Below, piece after piece: positions 25,401 to 33,280 of a stretch of DNA of 64,000 nt. The stretch's first letter is position 1, and each line of letters opens with the position of its first letter. The translations under genes were made by a program, and so were the position numbers. The notes under the pieces were generated by a model that had not been told where the DNA came from, ran no database searches, and saw nothing but the letters and a program-made list of their open reading frames with translations. This DNA is from Gari tellinella (taxonomy: Eukaryota; Mollusca; Bivalvia; Cardiida; Psammobiidae): the NCBI GenBank assembly GCA_922989275.2, contig OV277871.1:7068001-7132000 (forward strand), written 5' to 3'.

Positions 25401-28400
25401 CGTTCTAATTTGTTCCAAATATGAAGATATTAGAAAAAAGTACATTAAAAAGTATTACTACGTACGTCCAAGTATGTTAAAATTTGTAGAATTATTACAA
25501 ACCAGCAATAAACTATTACTTTTCAATTTGGCTAAATATGTAAAGGAAGCTGTCATCTTCCGTAATACTTTGATAAATATTGTACAAGATACCATATAGT
25601 ACAGAATTGTGTATGTTTCTTATAAACACGTCATTGTGATTTGATTTATTATGTAATTATTGTGTATACAACGAGGTACATTGTACAAGTTGTGAATAAA
25701 GTTTCTGTTCTGTTCTGTTCTGTTCTGCATAAAATCTAAGGGGGTAGGGTTATAATTTTGACCATATTTCATAAATGAGCATGGTGACACCTAGGCTGGT
25801 TTCTTTATACCATTTAATAAGGAATACTTTAACCTAGATGCTTAGAAAGTTTAAAGATTTTTTTACGGAAACTATTTACATAATTGATGTTTTTGTGAGA
25901 CATTGGCAAGAAAAAATGTCTTATTTTTCCGGTTTTCAGCATTCATTTTAGCCCAAAAGCTCATTAAAAACACAAGAAAGAGCCTTAAAAAGTTTATTTC
26001 ACACTTGCTTGTGATGAATGAATGCTAGAAAATTAAAAGTGTACTAGAAATATGTTATTTTGTTGTAATATAAATGCATGTGTCCCTTATGACGTTTTCT
26101 GCTCTGACAATGAGCAAATGCGGCAAACGTCAAACTTTTCAAAGCCAGCTAGAGCTGAAAAAAGCATTGCAACCCCCAATTTTCTTTTAGCAATTTGCTT
26201 ATATAGACCTAAATTCAACTTGTAGAACTTTTCATGAGATTCTGTCGGTTTTTTCAAATACGCAAGTATCCCTTTAAAGCAGGCCGAAAGTAAAGCAGAA
26301 TGCGCCTTTGGGTGCATTCTGCTTTACGTCCAGTCTGCTTAAAGTGGTCACGTGTCAACAAAAGTAGAAACAGGCTATGGCGTTAAGGTACGATTCGTAA
26401 AATCGCACTTGAAAAAAGAACAATTTGAAATCTTAGGATTTTTTATGCCAACTTTTGGCAGCCCTGTTAAGTCGCTTTAACAGTATTTCAGTCATATCGC
26501 GGCTCCAGGTGATAGGTTTACAGATCAACATCTCATTTTACATCGATCCAAAAATATGAGGTACTGATCTAGATATTTGAACCCTGAACAGAATACCAAA
26601 TTCACAAATAATCTGGATTCTAACCTTTTCAGTTCTTGGACTGACATATAAAAACATTACTTTAGCGAGTTCGATTTATCGTGTTATAACTATGTAGTTT
26701 CTACTTGTCAGGGCCGAGGCTGTGCTTTTCTTTCGACTGAAACGAAACAGAGTTGAATAAATGATACACAGTAGAGTGAAGCTCGGAAATGATAACGTTT
26801 TAAAATTTTGGAGATTTATCAAAATATGAGTGGCAAACAGTTTTGATATGAGCAACGTGTACGAAATTACGAATAGTCTAGTCCTACTCGGAAAGTGTCA
26901 TGTAAGAGCGATCTTGTAGTATCAAGAGTGTATCTGTGCCTTATGGGATAAACATGCTATTGTTACATGTAGGCTGGGTATTTCTCACTATTTTGAAATA
27001 TTGAAACAACAATGTTATGGTTGATTTAAAGTGACTCGCAACCAGATGGTGTATTTGCAAAAATAAAAGAAAACACTCAAATACATGTAAAACCAAATGT
27101 GTAGCATTATCGTGCATCTGGTAGAAGAGAAATATGATCAGTCTAAAAACACACTCTAGAAAAGTCTTGAATTCTTAGTTTTTTAGATACGTTGGCATCG
27201 AAAGACGTTATAAAAAAATTATAACGGTCTCAGACATAAACCAGAGCCGAATTATGTACTCTCCATCGATACACACTTAAGTACGTTAAATCGATAAAAA
27301 AGATATGGAAAGCCCGATGGTCGAGTGGGAAAAATGCTTGACTTATTTTGCTATTCTCCACATGCCGGTCCCGGGTTCGAATCTCACCAGAGCTCAATAA
27401 TATTTTTTTAATTGAGATACATTTTTTAAACAGAATTTCTTATCCTAAACTAATTCTTACCCATTTATATAAGCGTTTGACATATATTTACAAATTACTA
27501 TCTTTGAATGCTAAATTTGGTTGCGAGTCTCTGTAAGACTGTACTAGGAATAATAATGTACATGTAATAGCAAAAATGCATTTTTGCTTTTAGTGGTACC
27601 CTGGTCATGTTACGGATATACTTGTCGTCGCTGAGCTACGAATCCGTTAAAGAGGAATATTCCTACACAGTAAGTACATGAACAATATAATATACACATA
27701 ACGGAGGAGAAGACAAAAACGAAACGCAAAGGCAATTCAATTAAATGTTGGAAATGTCTTTATGACATTTATTTAAAATCTGAGTGGCAATTAGTTTGCA
27801 AACAGTTTAGAGCCTGGCCAGACACAGGGGCTTCATACGTCTGATCTGGCTTCATATTATATGCATTGAAAATAATAATTTAAGTGTAAACGCATAAGAC
27901 GTATTCTCCACTGTATCAGTTGACGCTGCGATACAGGTCGATGTACTTGAGGCGTTATTGGCGGAAGCAGCCGATCTTCCAAAGGCTCTTGTTAGATCGG
28001 CTGTTTCCGTCACAAACGTCGAGAATAGTAGCTGTCCATTTGCCACTGTTTGCGGCTTAAGTTAGCAGTGTGTGCCCTGTGTGCAGCGAGCGTACAGAAG
28101 AAAAAACGTATTATTTCTTAAATAATCGCGTTAACGCTAAACTGTTTGATTCCTCTATTTCCCTTGCAAACTATTTGGAGCCAGATCAGAGGCCGGATAA
28201 CCCGGAGTCTGATCAGGCTCCAAACTGTTTGTTCTCAGATTAAAACTGGTACATGTAGTCAGAATTGTCAAAAAGTTGTCATTTTCTACATTTCAATACA
28301 ATCCTTTGCGTTTTGTTTGCGTTTATACGGAAGAATGACGTTTACGCCACTGAATTTCAGACCAGGTAGCCAACTCGCAATTGATAGCCATCGATTTCTT

Positions 28401-29695
28401 TACTGAACTCATGACTGATTATAACGCCCTGTAGCAAAATGCGAACTGAGGATGTCAATTTAAGTTTGATGTGTGATATGTTTATTATATTCTTTCAATA
28501 TACACCAACCAGTTTGTTTAATTCATTTTATATCCAGAAACATTTGCCATTTGAAGCAGAACAAGACATCTTTTAAGTCATAAAAATAACGCAGACTTTG
28601 TACAAATACGTGTACAAGACGTAACTTTTATCGAAAACGAGCTTTGGGTAAACTACAAACGGTACATACATGTACAAGGAGTAAGGTACAGGTTCTTGTA
28701 TATTTTCTTACAACTGTAGAACATGCACTCTTCTTGAAAACTATTTGCTAAATATATCTTTATATTTTAATGTAACTGGCAAAAGTTTTGGAACCAAATC
28801 AGACGCTGATCTAGCTCAAAACTGTTTGCAATACATAATACGAGACACATTATGTTTCGTTTAATTAGAAAGAATAATGTTTTCACTTATGTAACATTAA
28901 CACATTTAATCCTAGCGATGAGTAAATTTGTCATCTTCAAACTTTGTTCCTGTAAAGAGTACATTTGCCCTAGGCAAAATAGCGTAGACCCAGATCAGAG
29001 AGCTCCTAGTCAGGGTTTGCACTGTTTGTAATTTTGCAATATATTTCAGAAAACAACCCAAAATACATGAACCTAAAAAAAGACTAGACTTAATTAGCCA
29101 ATTGGAATTTTCCATTAAAAGTTTCAGGGGTGAATTAATAAATATATTCTTCGTTTGAGTTTACGAATAAGTAGAAAATTATTTTCCGTTGAAATGTATA
29201 CCACGCCAACAGGGGCGCTGTTGTTGTGCACGAGGTTCTCGTGCGTGTAAGCTAGCGCAGTCATTCAGTTTTGGGTAACCATACAGTATAGACGTTTTGT
29301 GATTTTTTAATTTTTTAGATTGGATCTTAACATTCAAAATTGCATCTTTTCATGTTATATTTCAACTTGAATATATCAAATATGGCTGTGGCGATAGTTC
29401 ATTCTATTCAGATTGTCTTTGGTTTTCATGCATTGTAGTACATGTATGTGTGAAGTATGTGTGAAGTATGTGTTAAGCAGGCACATTTGCTGAAGTCAAT
29501 AATCCCTTTTTTCAGCTGGTGAATTTACTGAGCGATCTGGGCGGTACAATCGGCTTGTGGGCAGGGTTTTCTGTCCTTTCGCTCATGGAGGTATTCGAGC
29601 TATTGATCCTGATGTTTACCACGTGGAGGCACCAACAGAAAATAGTTAAAGAGGAAAAACCTAAGGAAACTGAAAATGATGTTCGCGAGCTTTAA
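7305..29695 (+). CDS. DEG/ENaC-family sodium channel, 3' seven exons (5' incomplete)
   Basis: The product is a trimeric, amiloride-sensitive-type Na+ channel subunit of the plasma membrane. Exons are 7305-7417, 11738-11907, 17406-17474, 18318-18535, 20858-20989, 27594-27669 and 29516-29695; every join has AG/GT sites and matching phase. In order the protein shows the post-TM1 ectodomain (YDYGICYNI, then GLDLLLNID), a cysteine-rich region with nine Cys in one exon (ECIYTCQ, DVCGC, CSGCKVPCR), the thumb/palm motif VSIGSWP, and the TM2 segment beginning LLSDLGGTIGLWAGFSVLSL with a G-F-S selectivity filter. It ends VREL-stop. About 262 residues are covered against the usual 500-700, so cytosolic N-terminus, TM1 and the first ectodomain exons are missing. 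Whether it is proton-, peptide- or mechano-gated cannot be read from this part. Introns are full of transposons but no exon is broken. Confidence 0.92.
7565..7640. repeat. Hairpin, GATCAGAGGGCT subtype
   Basis: The palindrome joins TGCAGACTCTGATCAGAGGG to CTTCTGATCAGAGTCTACAC. It is a second subtype of the GATCAGA hairpins. Other copies are at 12020-12082, 17978-18050, 20398-20459, 28976-29035 and, degraded, 48585-48655. Confidence 0.7.
7810..7885. repeat. Hairpin, GATCAGACGCC subtype
   Basis: The palindrome pairs TTTTGGATCCTGATCAGACG with its complement and is flanked by GTCAAAC and GTTTGCAAA, as in the cores at 3044-3119 and 16518-16594. Confidence 0.75.
8355..8435. repeat. Near-perfect 81-bp palindrome
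   Basis: The arm GCTTACCGTACCGTATTTGT continues through GCACG and CAGTCCAATATTA and returns as its complement with one two-base mismatch. It was not found elsewhere in the window. Confidence 0.8.
8544..8819. mobile_element. GTGGAGAA-family hairpin MITE, full copy
   Basis: The ends are TACAGTGGATAAAACGTT and GTTTTCTCCACTGTA with TA at each end, indicating a Tc1/mariner-type element. Subterminal motifs AAACGCGTTTACGC and TTTGCGTTTCGTTCGC are near-palindromic. The centre holds the hairpin at 8605-8676 (CAAACAGTTTGATGCCTGAT and its complement around CCGGGTAACCCGG). Confidence 0.75.
8818..9033. mobile_element. Second GTGGAGAA-family MITE, abutting the first
   Basis: It starts TATATTGGAGAAGATC and ends TCTTCTCCACTGTA. 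It directly follows the preceding copy and appears to share its TA. The central hairpin (8930-8975) is badly decayed, suggesting an older insertion. Confidence 0.65.
9050..9203 (+). repeat. AGCTCC hairpin repeat with mariner-like right end
   Basis: A palindrome centred on AGCTCCTATAGGAGCT is followed by TAGTGGTCGTAAAAGAGAGG and a TTTACTGTA end. The same structure is better preserved at 20174-20323. The right end equals that of the element at 2053-2174. Confidence 0.6.
9205..11217. other. Channel intron, no gene recognised
   Basis: About 2 kb without a supportable exon, RNA gene or complete mobile element was seen. Short frames on either strand show no domain features. The only structure noted is low-complexity AT-rich DNA. 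Confidence 0.5.
11218..11722. mobile_element. TIR element made of five serial hairpins
   Basis: The ends are TACGGAATCCTGTTAGGGCC and its exact complement, with TA duplication. The interior carries five hairpins at about 11279-11316, 11371-11408, 11462-11502, 11536-11574 and 11626-11663, most spaced about 90 bp. Each has the form AAGATGCGAGA...TCTCGCATCTT. A larger palindrome (TCCTATAGTATTCTATTGTA and its complement) brackets hairpin two. The element ends 15 bp before exon b of the channel. Confidence 0.8.
11738..11907 (+). CDS. DEG/ENaC exon b (ectodomain beta-ball)
   Basis: The acceptor attttag lies only 15 bp past the end of the TIR element at 11218-11722. The exon encodes GLDLLLNID through PAGVEANIGVSQ, the beta-strand region typical of the family, and ends in phase 0 at a gttatt donor. 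Confidence 0.88.
12366..12665. repeat. Dispersed repeat with GTCCGTC motif
   Basis: The stretch containing GGCCCTCCGTTCGTCCGTCA followed by GGATATTAATGAAACTTCAC has the look of an old interspersed repeat common in invertebrates. No termini were resolved. Confidence 0.4.
12732..12896. repeat. 165-bp inverted repeat
   Basis: Outer arms TATAGGAATAAACAACAT and ATGTTGTTTATTCCTTATA enclose TTAGCTTCGC...GTAAGTTT and an inner perfect stem GTAAACGCCC/GGGCGTTTAC. This is a MITE-like foldback without obvious target duplication. Confidence 0.65.
13734..13863. repeat. GCGTTTGAGTTGAG hairpin, copy 1
   Basis: The palindrome runs from TTTATAAAGCGTTTTGAGTT to AACTCAAACGCTTTATAA through CTCAAGCATTTGATTGGTCA and its complement. 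Two further copies are at 18648-18790 and 55521-55650. Confidence 0.75.
14450..14800 (+). mobile_element. tRNA-derived SINE
   Basis: Positions 14450-14519 fold as a degenerate tRNA: acceptor GGCGG pairs with CCGCC, the A box is TGGCCCAATGG and the B box is GAGTTCGATCA. The head most resembles tRNA-Arg, with ACG in the anticodon loop. The body continues with a hairpin GGGATTTTTTTCTAAATCCCC and AATGGGTACCTG, a segment typical of metazoan SINE central domains. The 3' end is not sharply defined. RNA polymerase III promoter boxes are largely intact. Confidence 0.75.
15746..17294. mobile_element. TIR element with 21-nt phased repeats and 6-bp target duplication
   Basis: The TIR starts TATGGAACGCCGTAGCTGTC and continues TCCTGTTGTCACATT; the right end is its complement. 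CTAAAT stands directly outside both ends (15740-15745 and 17295-17300), a perfect 6-bp target duplication. Both arms consist of units of exactly 21 nt beginning (A/T)TGT(C/T), for example ATGTCAAATACGCGCGTTGTT minus its last base. A Tc1/mariner MITE (16185-16771) is nested inside with TA duplication; without it the element is about 960 bp. No transposase is encoded. Confidence 0.85.
16185..16771 (+). mobile_element. Tc1/mariner-type MITE nested in the 21-nt repeat element
   Basis: Ends are TACACTCAGTACAAAAGAAA and the complement of TACACTCAGTACAAAAAGAA. The central palindrome at 16518-16594 (TTTGGATCCTGATCAGACGC around CGCGTTACGCG) is perfect. It interrupts a 21-nt repeat unit (caaacTA...TAtgtctt), so it is younger than its host element. 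Confidence 0.82.
17406..17474 (+). CDS. DEG/ENaC exon c (69 bp)
   Basis: This phase-0 exon of 23 codons lies between catttcag and gtgaga. It encodes the short segment that in family members carries R-P-x-C-like residues before the cysteine-rich finger/thumb (here PRCIETDKSYL). Confidence 0.8.
17588..17664. repeat. Hairpin, GACGCCGCG subtype, diverged
   Basis: TTTTGTATCCTGGTGAGACG pairs imperfectly with AGTCTCATCTGGATCCAAAC and is flanked by GTGTCAAAC and TGTTTGCAAA. Confidence 0.65.
18318..18535 (+). CDS. DEG/ENaC exon d (cysteine-rich region)
   Basis: The acceptor is gtttcag and the donor is gtacac. Nine cysteines fall in 72 codons, including the CxxxC, CxC and CxxCxxPC spacing diagnostic of the DEG/ENaC ectodomain. 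Confidence 0.92.
18648..18790. repeat. GCGTTTGAGTTGAG hairpin, copy 2
   Basis: The inner stem AGATTTGAGCCTATGCTCAAATCT is split here as AGATTTGAGC / GCTCAAATCT; outer arms pair CTCAAGTATTTGATTTGTCA with its complement. It lies in the intron after exon d. Confidence 0.7.
19170..19503. mobile_element. Mariner-type MITE with 11-bp subterminal repeats
   Basis: TIRs are CAGTACTGAACCTTATTAAA and its complement, flanked by TA on both sides. Just inside each TIR lie tandem 11-bp units alternating GCAATTCGATG and GCAATTCGCTT. A further inverted CCGGATA pair outside the TA may be coincidence or part of a larger host element. Confidence 0.75.
19540..19804 (-). other. GC-richer segment with a 109-residue open frame, unrecognised
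   Basis: Base composition is visibly richer in GC than its surroundings. A - strand frame from 19804 runs into the TIR element, and overlapping frames are also open, so no frame stands out. No domain was recognised. It may be a fragment of an older mobile element. Confidence 0.25.
20174..20323 (+). repeat. AGCTCC hairpin repeat, well preserved
   Basis: The perfect palindrome GTGAAAGTGAAACAGAAAGC - TCCTACAGGA - GCTTTCTGTTTCACTTTCAC is followed by TAGTGGTCGTAATAGAGAGG and TACTGTA. It is the better copy of the repeat at 9050-9203. Confidence 0.75.
20858..20989 (+). CDS. DEG/ENaC exon e (thumb to palm)
   Basis: The acceptor is tttttcag and the donor is gtaaat. The exon encodes ERYYEKSVSIGSWP, matching the conserved Y...S...WP motif that follows the last cysteines. 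Confidence 0.88.
21030..21196. repeat. Inverted repeat just after exon e
   Basis: Outer arms ATGAATGCTCATTATTTATT and its imperfect complement enclose TTTTTAATAAACGAGTTGAC and the complement at 21120-21155. It starts about 40 bp past the exon e donor. Confidence 0.65.
21657..21857 (+). repeat. TTAA hairpin MITE, decayed copy
   Basis: It keeps GCAGGCTGAAAGTAGCGCAG, a shortened second arm and the intact right end CTATGGGGTAATGGGTTAA. The left end is lost. Confidence 0.6.
22190..22345 (-). mobile_element. 5'-truncated LINE, last ~45 codons of ORF2
   Basis: On the - strand the frame reads LSWGEAQRMAQDRDDWRSVV followed by TALCPPMGEEE-stop, the conserved C-terminus of a CR1/L2/RTE-like ORF2 protein. 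A TAAG tandem tail follows immediately (TAAGTAAGTAAGTAA). It is a different LINE lineage from those at 962, 23045 and 29832. Confidence 0.75.
22654..26466. mobile_element. CAGGGCTGCCA TIR element carrying a LINE
   Basis: The ends are CAGGGCTGCCATTTCTCCG and, on the opposite strand, CAGGGCTGCCAAAAGTTGGC. TTAAGT stands directly outside both ends (22648-22653 and 26467-26472), a perfect 6-bp target duplication. CAGGG...GCC ends resemble hAT elements, but these usually duplicate 8 bp. A LINE fills 23045-25735, and a TTAA-family palindromic core (AAGCAGGCCGAAAGTAAAGC and its complement) lies at 26275-26345. A short relative is at 49200-49440. Confidence 0.7.
23045..25735 (+). pseudogene. Non-LTR retrotransposon ORF2 (reverse transcriptase), broken
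   Basis: The copy starts in the linker after the endonuclease, so endonuclease and ORF1 are missing. Reverse transcriptase motifs are clear: AQFGFREGRSTVDALF, FVDMKKTFESV (a diverged motif A with E where D is usual), LRQGETISPILYSLF and the catalytic LLFADDMVI. The C-terminal CCHC domain reads CLVCNTVDIEDEYHFVLIC. An in-frame TAG at 24241-24243 and frameshifts near 24380, 24765 and 25090 break the frame. The 3' UTR ends AATAAAG followed by a (TTCTG)n tail. It cannot encode a functional protein as it stands. Confidence 0.9.
26475..27300. other. Channel intron, no gene recognised
   Basis: This is AT-rich DNA with no protein-like frame, splice-site pair or clear repeat termini, apart from a weak GTGGCAAACAG hairpin remnant near 26830. 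Confidence 0.45.
27308..27396 (+). repeat. tRNA-like sequence (SINE head or tRNA pseudogene)
   Basis: An A box TGGTCGAGTGG and a perfect B box GGTTCGAATC are spaced as in a long-variable-arm tRNA such as Ser or Leu. The acceptor ends (AGCCCGA and CAGAGCTC) do not pair well, and the anticodon stem is poor. It is therefore more likely a SINE head or pseudogene than a working tRNA. No SINE body was recognised downstream. Confidence 0.5.
27594..27669 (+). CDS. DEG/ENaC exon f (pre-TM2 beta strands)
   Basis: The acceptor is gcttttag and the donor is gtaagt. The 76-bp exon encodes LRIYLSSLSYESVKEEYSYT, matching the conserved stretch directly before TM2. Confidence 0.88.
27699..27915. mobile_element. 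GTGGAGAA-family hairpin MITE
   Basis: It begins TAACGGAGGAGAAGAC and ends GTATTCTCCACTGTA. The central hairpin at 27790-27865 is decayed. It lies 30 bp after the exon f donor. Confidence 0.65.
28095..28345. mobile_element. GTGGAGAA-family hairpin MITE with decayed ends
   Basis: The central palindrome at 28166-28234 (TATTTGGAGCCAGATCAGAG and partner, around CCGGATAACCCGG) and the subterminal GCGTTTTGTTTGCGTTTATA are preserved. Terminal bases are lost. Confidence 0.6.
29516..29695 (+). CDS. DEG/ENaC exon g (TM2 and C-terminus)
   Basis: The acceptor is ttttttcag. Sixty codons including TAA encode TM2 with the G-F-S filter and the ME-x-x-EL motif, followed by a short charged cytosolic tail. Confidence 0.94.
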   Translation: MVNLLSDLGGTIGLWAGFSVLSLMEVFELLILMFTTWRHQQKIVKEEKPKETENDVREL

Positions 29696-29726
29696 CACCA
29701 TTCACTGACACGACGTCATCAATTTA

Positions 29727-29732
29727 AATAAA
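29727..29732 (+). promoter_or_regulatory. Candidate polyadenylation signal of the channel gene
   Basis: AATAAA starts 32 bp after the TAA stop in an AT-rich, otherwise unremarkable stretch. It is the first such hexamer after the stop. Confidence 0.55.
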
Positions 29733-29831
29733 ATCGTCTGCTTTTAAAACAGCTTAGATTTAGGTATTTTGACTTACGAAACATAGAGTTGAGTTTCAGA
29801 CAGTTTGAATCCTAATCAGACGCCGCGTTAT

Positions 29832-31030
29832 GCACAGTTTGGTTTCAGGAAGGGGTTTTCAACAACAGATGCGATATTTTGTCTGAAATCGCTTATACAT
29901 CATGTGTGAAGTAATGAAAAAAAGTTACATGTGTATATTGTACTTTCATCGACATGAAAAATTGTTTTGACAGTGTAAACAGGAATGGCTTATGGTTTAG
30001 TTGTCTAAAACAGGCATCAATGGTAGACTCTTACGTATTATACGGTCAATGTATGAGTATGTTCGATGTCGTATCAAACATTGTAACCATTATTCAGATT
30101 TTATAAACATTGCTGTTGGATTGAAGCAAGGGGATATATGTTCACCGATATTTTGGTCTCTCTTTATCGAGAACCTTGAGCCTTATTTACGGTCAAATAC
30201 TATGAATAGTAGGGCCTTACATTAATACTCATGTTGTTTGCTGATGATATAAGGTTGTTTTTTTAGATTCTGTGGAAGATGCAGTGTATGTTTAGGCAAT
30301 ATTAAGACGTACATGTATTTGACAGATGAGGCTAAAAAGTCAATGTGGGCAAGAAAAGAGTAATGGTATTCATGCGTCGATTTCGTTTACAACAGAGTGA
30401 GAAATGGACTTATGAAGGACAAGACATTGAAATTATTGACAATTTTAACTAATTATGGGTTGTTCTTGGTGTCAATGACATTTTGGTAGAAAAAAACCCA
30501 AAAAATAGCTGGTAAAGCCTTAAAAGCAATGAACGTTCTGCTTTGCAACATGAAAGAGTTAACATTTAGTTACAACCAAAGCGAAGCGTCAATTGTTTGA
30601 CTCTTTTGTAACGTCTGTTCCAAATTACGCCACCCAAGTTTGGGGTTTACTAAAAGCAAAGAGCTAGAACGTATGTACATTGACGTTTTTGCAAACGTAT
30701 TGTAGGAGTTAAACTCGGTGCAATCGCTGCAGCAGTGTACAGTGAACTTGGGAGATTTCCTTCATATATATAAACCGTTATGTCCGTATCTTAAAATACT
30801 GGTTTAAAGTATTGACATCTGAAAATGTTATTATAAGAGAATCATATGTATGTGTTTTGTCTGGTGCGAGGAATAACAATACAAACTGGGCGCCAGGTGG
30901 TAAAGAACTGTTGTATATGTATGGTTTTGGCCATGCATGGGAAAACCACTTTTCTGTAATTCCACATTGTTTCATTATTGATGTGGATAAGAAGAACGAC
31001 ATTAGACTGTGCTCTAAGAATGTATTTAAT
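29832..31030 (+). pseudogene. LINE ORF2 fragment, heavily broken
   Basis: This is a relative of the LINE at 23045-25735. Pieces in shifting frames encode FIDMKNCFDSV (motif A), LKQGDICSPIFWSLFIENL (motif B) and LLFADDI (catalytic motif C). Many stops and frameshifts are present, and neither 5' end nor tandem tail survives. The copy begins inside the loop of a GATCAGACGCCGCGTTA hairpin (29788-29831), of which only the left arm remains. Confidence 0.82.
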
Positions 31031-31035
31031 GTATA

Positions 31036-31152
31036 AGCTAAAACTATCAAAGTAACACTGGTCAGCTCCAGCCACATGCAAAGGTATAGTAACCAGGGAT
31101 GCAGCCATGCCGTAGCTATTCGGCTATAAGACAATACAACAATCTCCCCTTT
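31036..31152 (-). mobile_element. Gypsy polypurine tract and truncated 3' LTR
   Basis: On the - strand the purine run AAAGGGGAGAT at about 31142-31152 is followed by TGTTGTATTG, a typical LTR start. The putative LTR continues about 105 bp before it is cut by the LINE fragment at 29832-31030. No matching 5' LTR was found. Confidence 0.55.
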
Positions 31153-31460
31153 CAAATTGTACATACAACAATAAAATACAATAACACAAGAACAATATAT
31201 AATGGTAAAGCAGTGAACTTATATTCCCTGTGAGAATAACGCTTCAGCAACAAGCCGTTTGTAATTAATCACCTCACTATTTACTCCTTTCTTCAAACTG
31301 GCTGGGCTTATCAGTCAGCGCTTTATCAAACAGTCAATTAAAATGTAGTAAAGAAGTTCATGACATTAAGTCAATGGTGTGGCTAATCAGTTCAACGTAA
31401 TATTCTCATTAATGCCACAGTTCAAAACTCCCATATCACATTGAAGGAATTGTCCGCTGT

Positions 31461-32549
31461 TTAATGAGCCGCCCAACGGCTGGATCTTTGTACATTAGTA
31501 CCCGTCGTTAAACCATTACGACTGCCTGGCAATGTCTTTGACTGGCTGCATTCCACATGCATGGAGATCGAGGATGGTTCATTTAGGGGGCAATTGGCCC
31601 TGTACGTTAATCTGGGTGTGACACTTTTGACAGATACAGGCTCTCTTTCTGTAATTAACTGCCGTCTGTTTCTTCGGTAAACCGCTCTGTCTGCTGTGCG
31701 AACAGTGTATGACCTTTCATTATGTTTTGCTATGACAGTTGCTGATTTCCATAACTTGTTTGGCATCTGAACTCTTACAGAATCACCTTGGGATAAGGGG
31801 CTGAGTGCCTTTGCACCTCTATCATAATACTGTTTACTTTTGCTTTTCTGTTCAACTATTTTTCTGCGAACGAATGTTGGGTCAGATAACTTGGGAATAA
31901 GCCTTTCTCTGGTGACTGGTAACACAGAGCGAAGCTGGTTCCCAAATAAACGCTCTGATGGAGAATAGCCGATATCTAACGGTGTTGCCCTGTACTCCAG
32001 TAGGCCAACATAAAGGTCCTTTTGATCAGCTTTTGCTTCGGAAAATATTCTCTTTATGGTTTGAACAGACGTTTCTGCTAAACCATTGGACTGAGGATAG
32101 TGAGGGGAAGACGTAACGTGATTGATATCCCATGAGTTTAAGAACTCTCTTAATTCTTGTGACGTATAATATGTAGCATTATCTGACACAAGCCTTTGGG
32201 GAATCCCGTGGCGGGAAAATATGGCTTTGATGTGGTGAATTATAGTACTTGACCTTGTGTTGGAAATTTGAGTGACCTCAAAGTATCGACTGTAGTAGTC
32301 TGTTATAACCAATAACTCTTTGTTATCCCATGTAAATAGATCTGTAGCAACAACCTGCCAGGGGTATTCAGGAACAGGGTGAGGGTTAAGGGGCTCCTTA
32401 AGGTTTGCGTTTCTGCGTTCTTGACATATAGAGCAGCTAGAAACCATCTGAGGAATATCCCAGAATATGCGTGACCAAAACATTGTGTCACGTGCTCGGA
32501 TCTGACATTTCTCAATTCCCATGTGACCTGTGTGCAAGATTTCAAGCAT
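31461..32549 (-). pseudogene. Ty3/Gypsy integrase region of pol
   Basis: An uninterrupted frame carries the zinc-binding HTGH...CSIC pattern and the DDE integrase core: VATDLFTW (first Asp), VSDNATYY (second Asp) and GLAETSVQ (Glu). The C-terminal beta-barrel region with VRVQMPNKLW follows, as in Gypsy integrases. It would insert element DNA into the host genome. The rest of pol is broken, so it is counted as a pseudogene although this domain alone is open. Confidence 0.9.
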
Positions 32550-32678
32550 TTTTGACCTAAGAGCCTCTGGAATGAGAATTTTGCAGCCCTTTAATATCAG
32601 CCCCTCTGTAACAGATAACTGATCACAAAAATTCCAAAATTCTGAGATAGATTCTGGGCATTATTTTCTACTGTTCGG

Positions 32679-33280
32679 CTAACCTTGCACAATAGTTTCT
32701 GACAGGCATTTAAATTGAATGTCTAATTCCGTATAATTTCGGATTTCTTCTAATTTTCTGTCACTGATAGGCAGGTTCGACAAAACAGTGTGCACATGTA
32801 CGTCCATTCCGTCAGACATTGTTGGGAATGTATCTGTCAAGGGTTTACGCGACAGTATGTCTGCTACGGGAATCGATTTCCCTGGCAAATGATGCACATC
32901 CAACTCGTACCGTTGCAACTGTAGCATCATACGCTGCAAACGGGGTGGGGCAACGCAACGGGGTTTAAAAGTGATAAATGATCTGTTTGTACTTTAACTT
33001 TGCGAGTATACACATACTGATGGAACCGTTTACAGCCAAACAATATGGCGAACATTTCTTTTTCAGTTTGGCTGTAGTTTATTTCAGTCTGTGTCAGCGA
33101 TTTTGATGCATACGCAATAGGCCTTCCATCCTGTATAAGCGTAGCGCCGATACCATGTTTTGGCGCATCTACTTGTAATGTCAACGGTTTTGTCAGGTCA
33201 TAATAGGAAAGTATAGGACCTTGGGTTTGTGTCAAAATGTCTTTTACTTTTTGAAATGCGGTTGCTTGGGGTCGTCCCAT
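32679..33280 (-). pseudogene. Ty3/Gypsy RNase H and connection region, frameshifted
   Basis: Two overlapping frames encode the Gypsy RNase H region (TLQVDAPKHGIGATLIQDGR, then YSQTEKEMFAILFGC and VQTDHLSL) and the following VADILSRKPL motif. A frameshift near 32930 separates them. Confidence 0.87.

Noticed and set aside
27308..27396. Functional tRNA gene
   Set aside because: Promoter boxes are good, but acceptor and anticodon stems do not pair. It is listed as a tRNA-like repeat instead.
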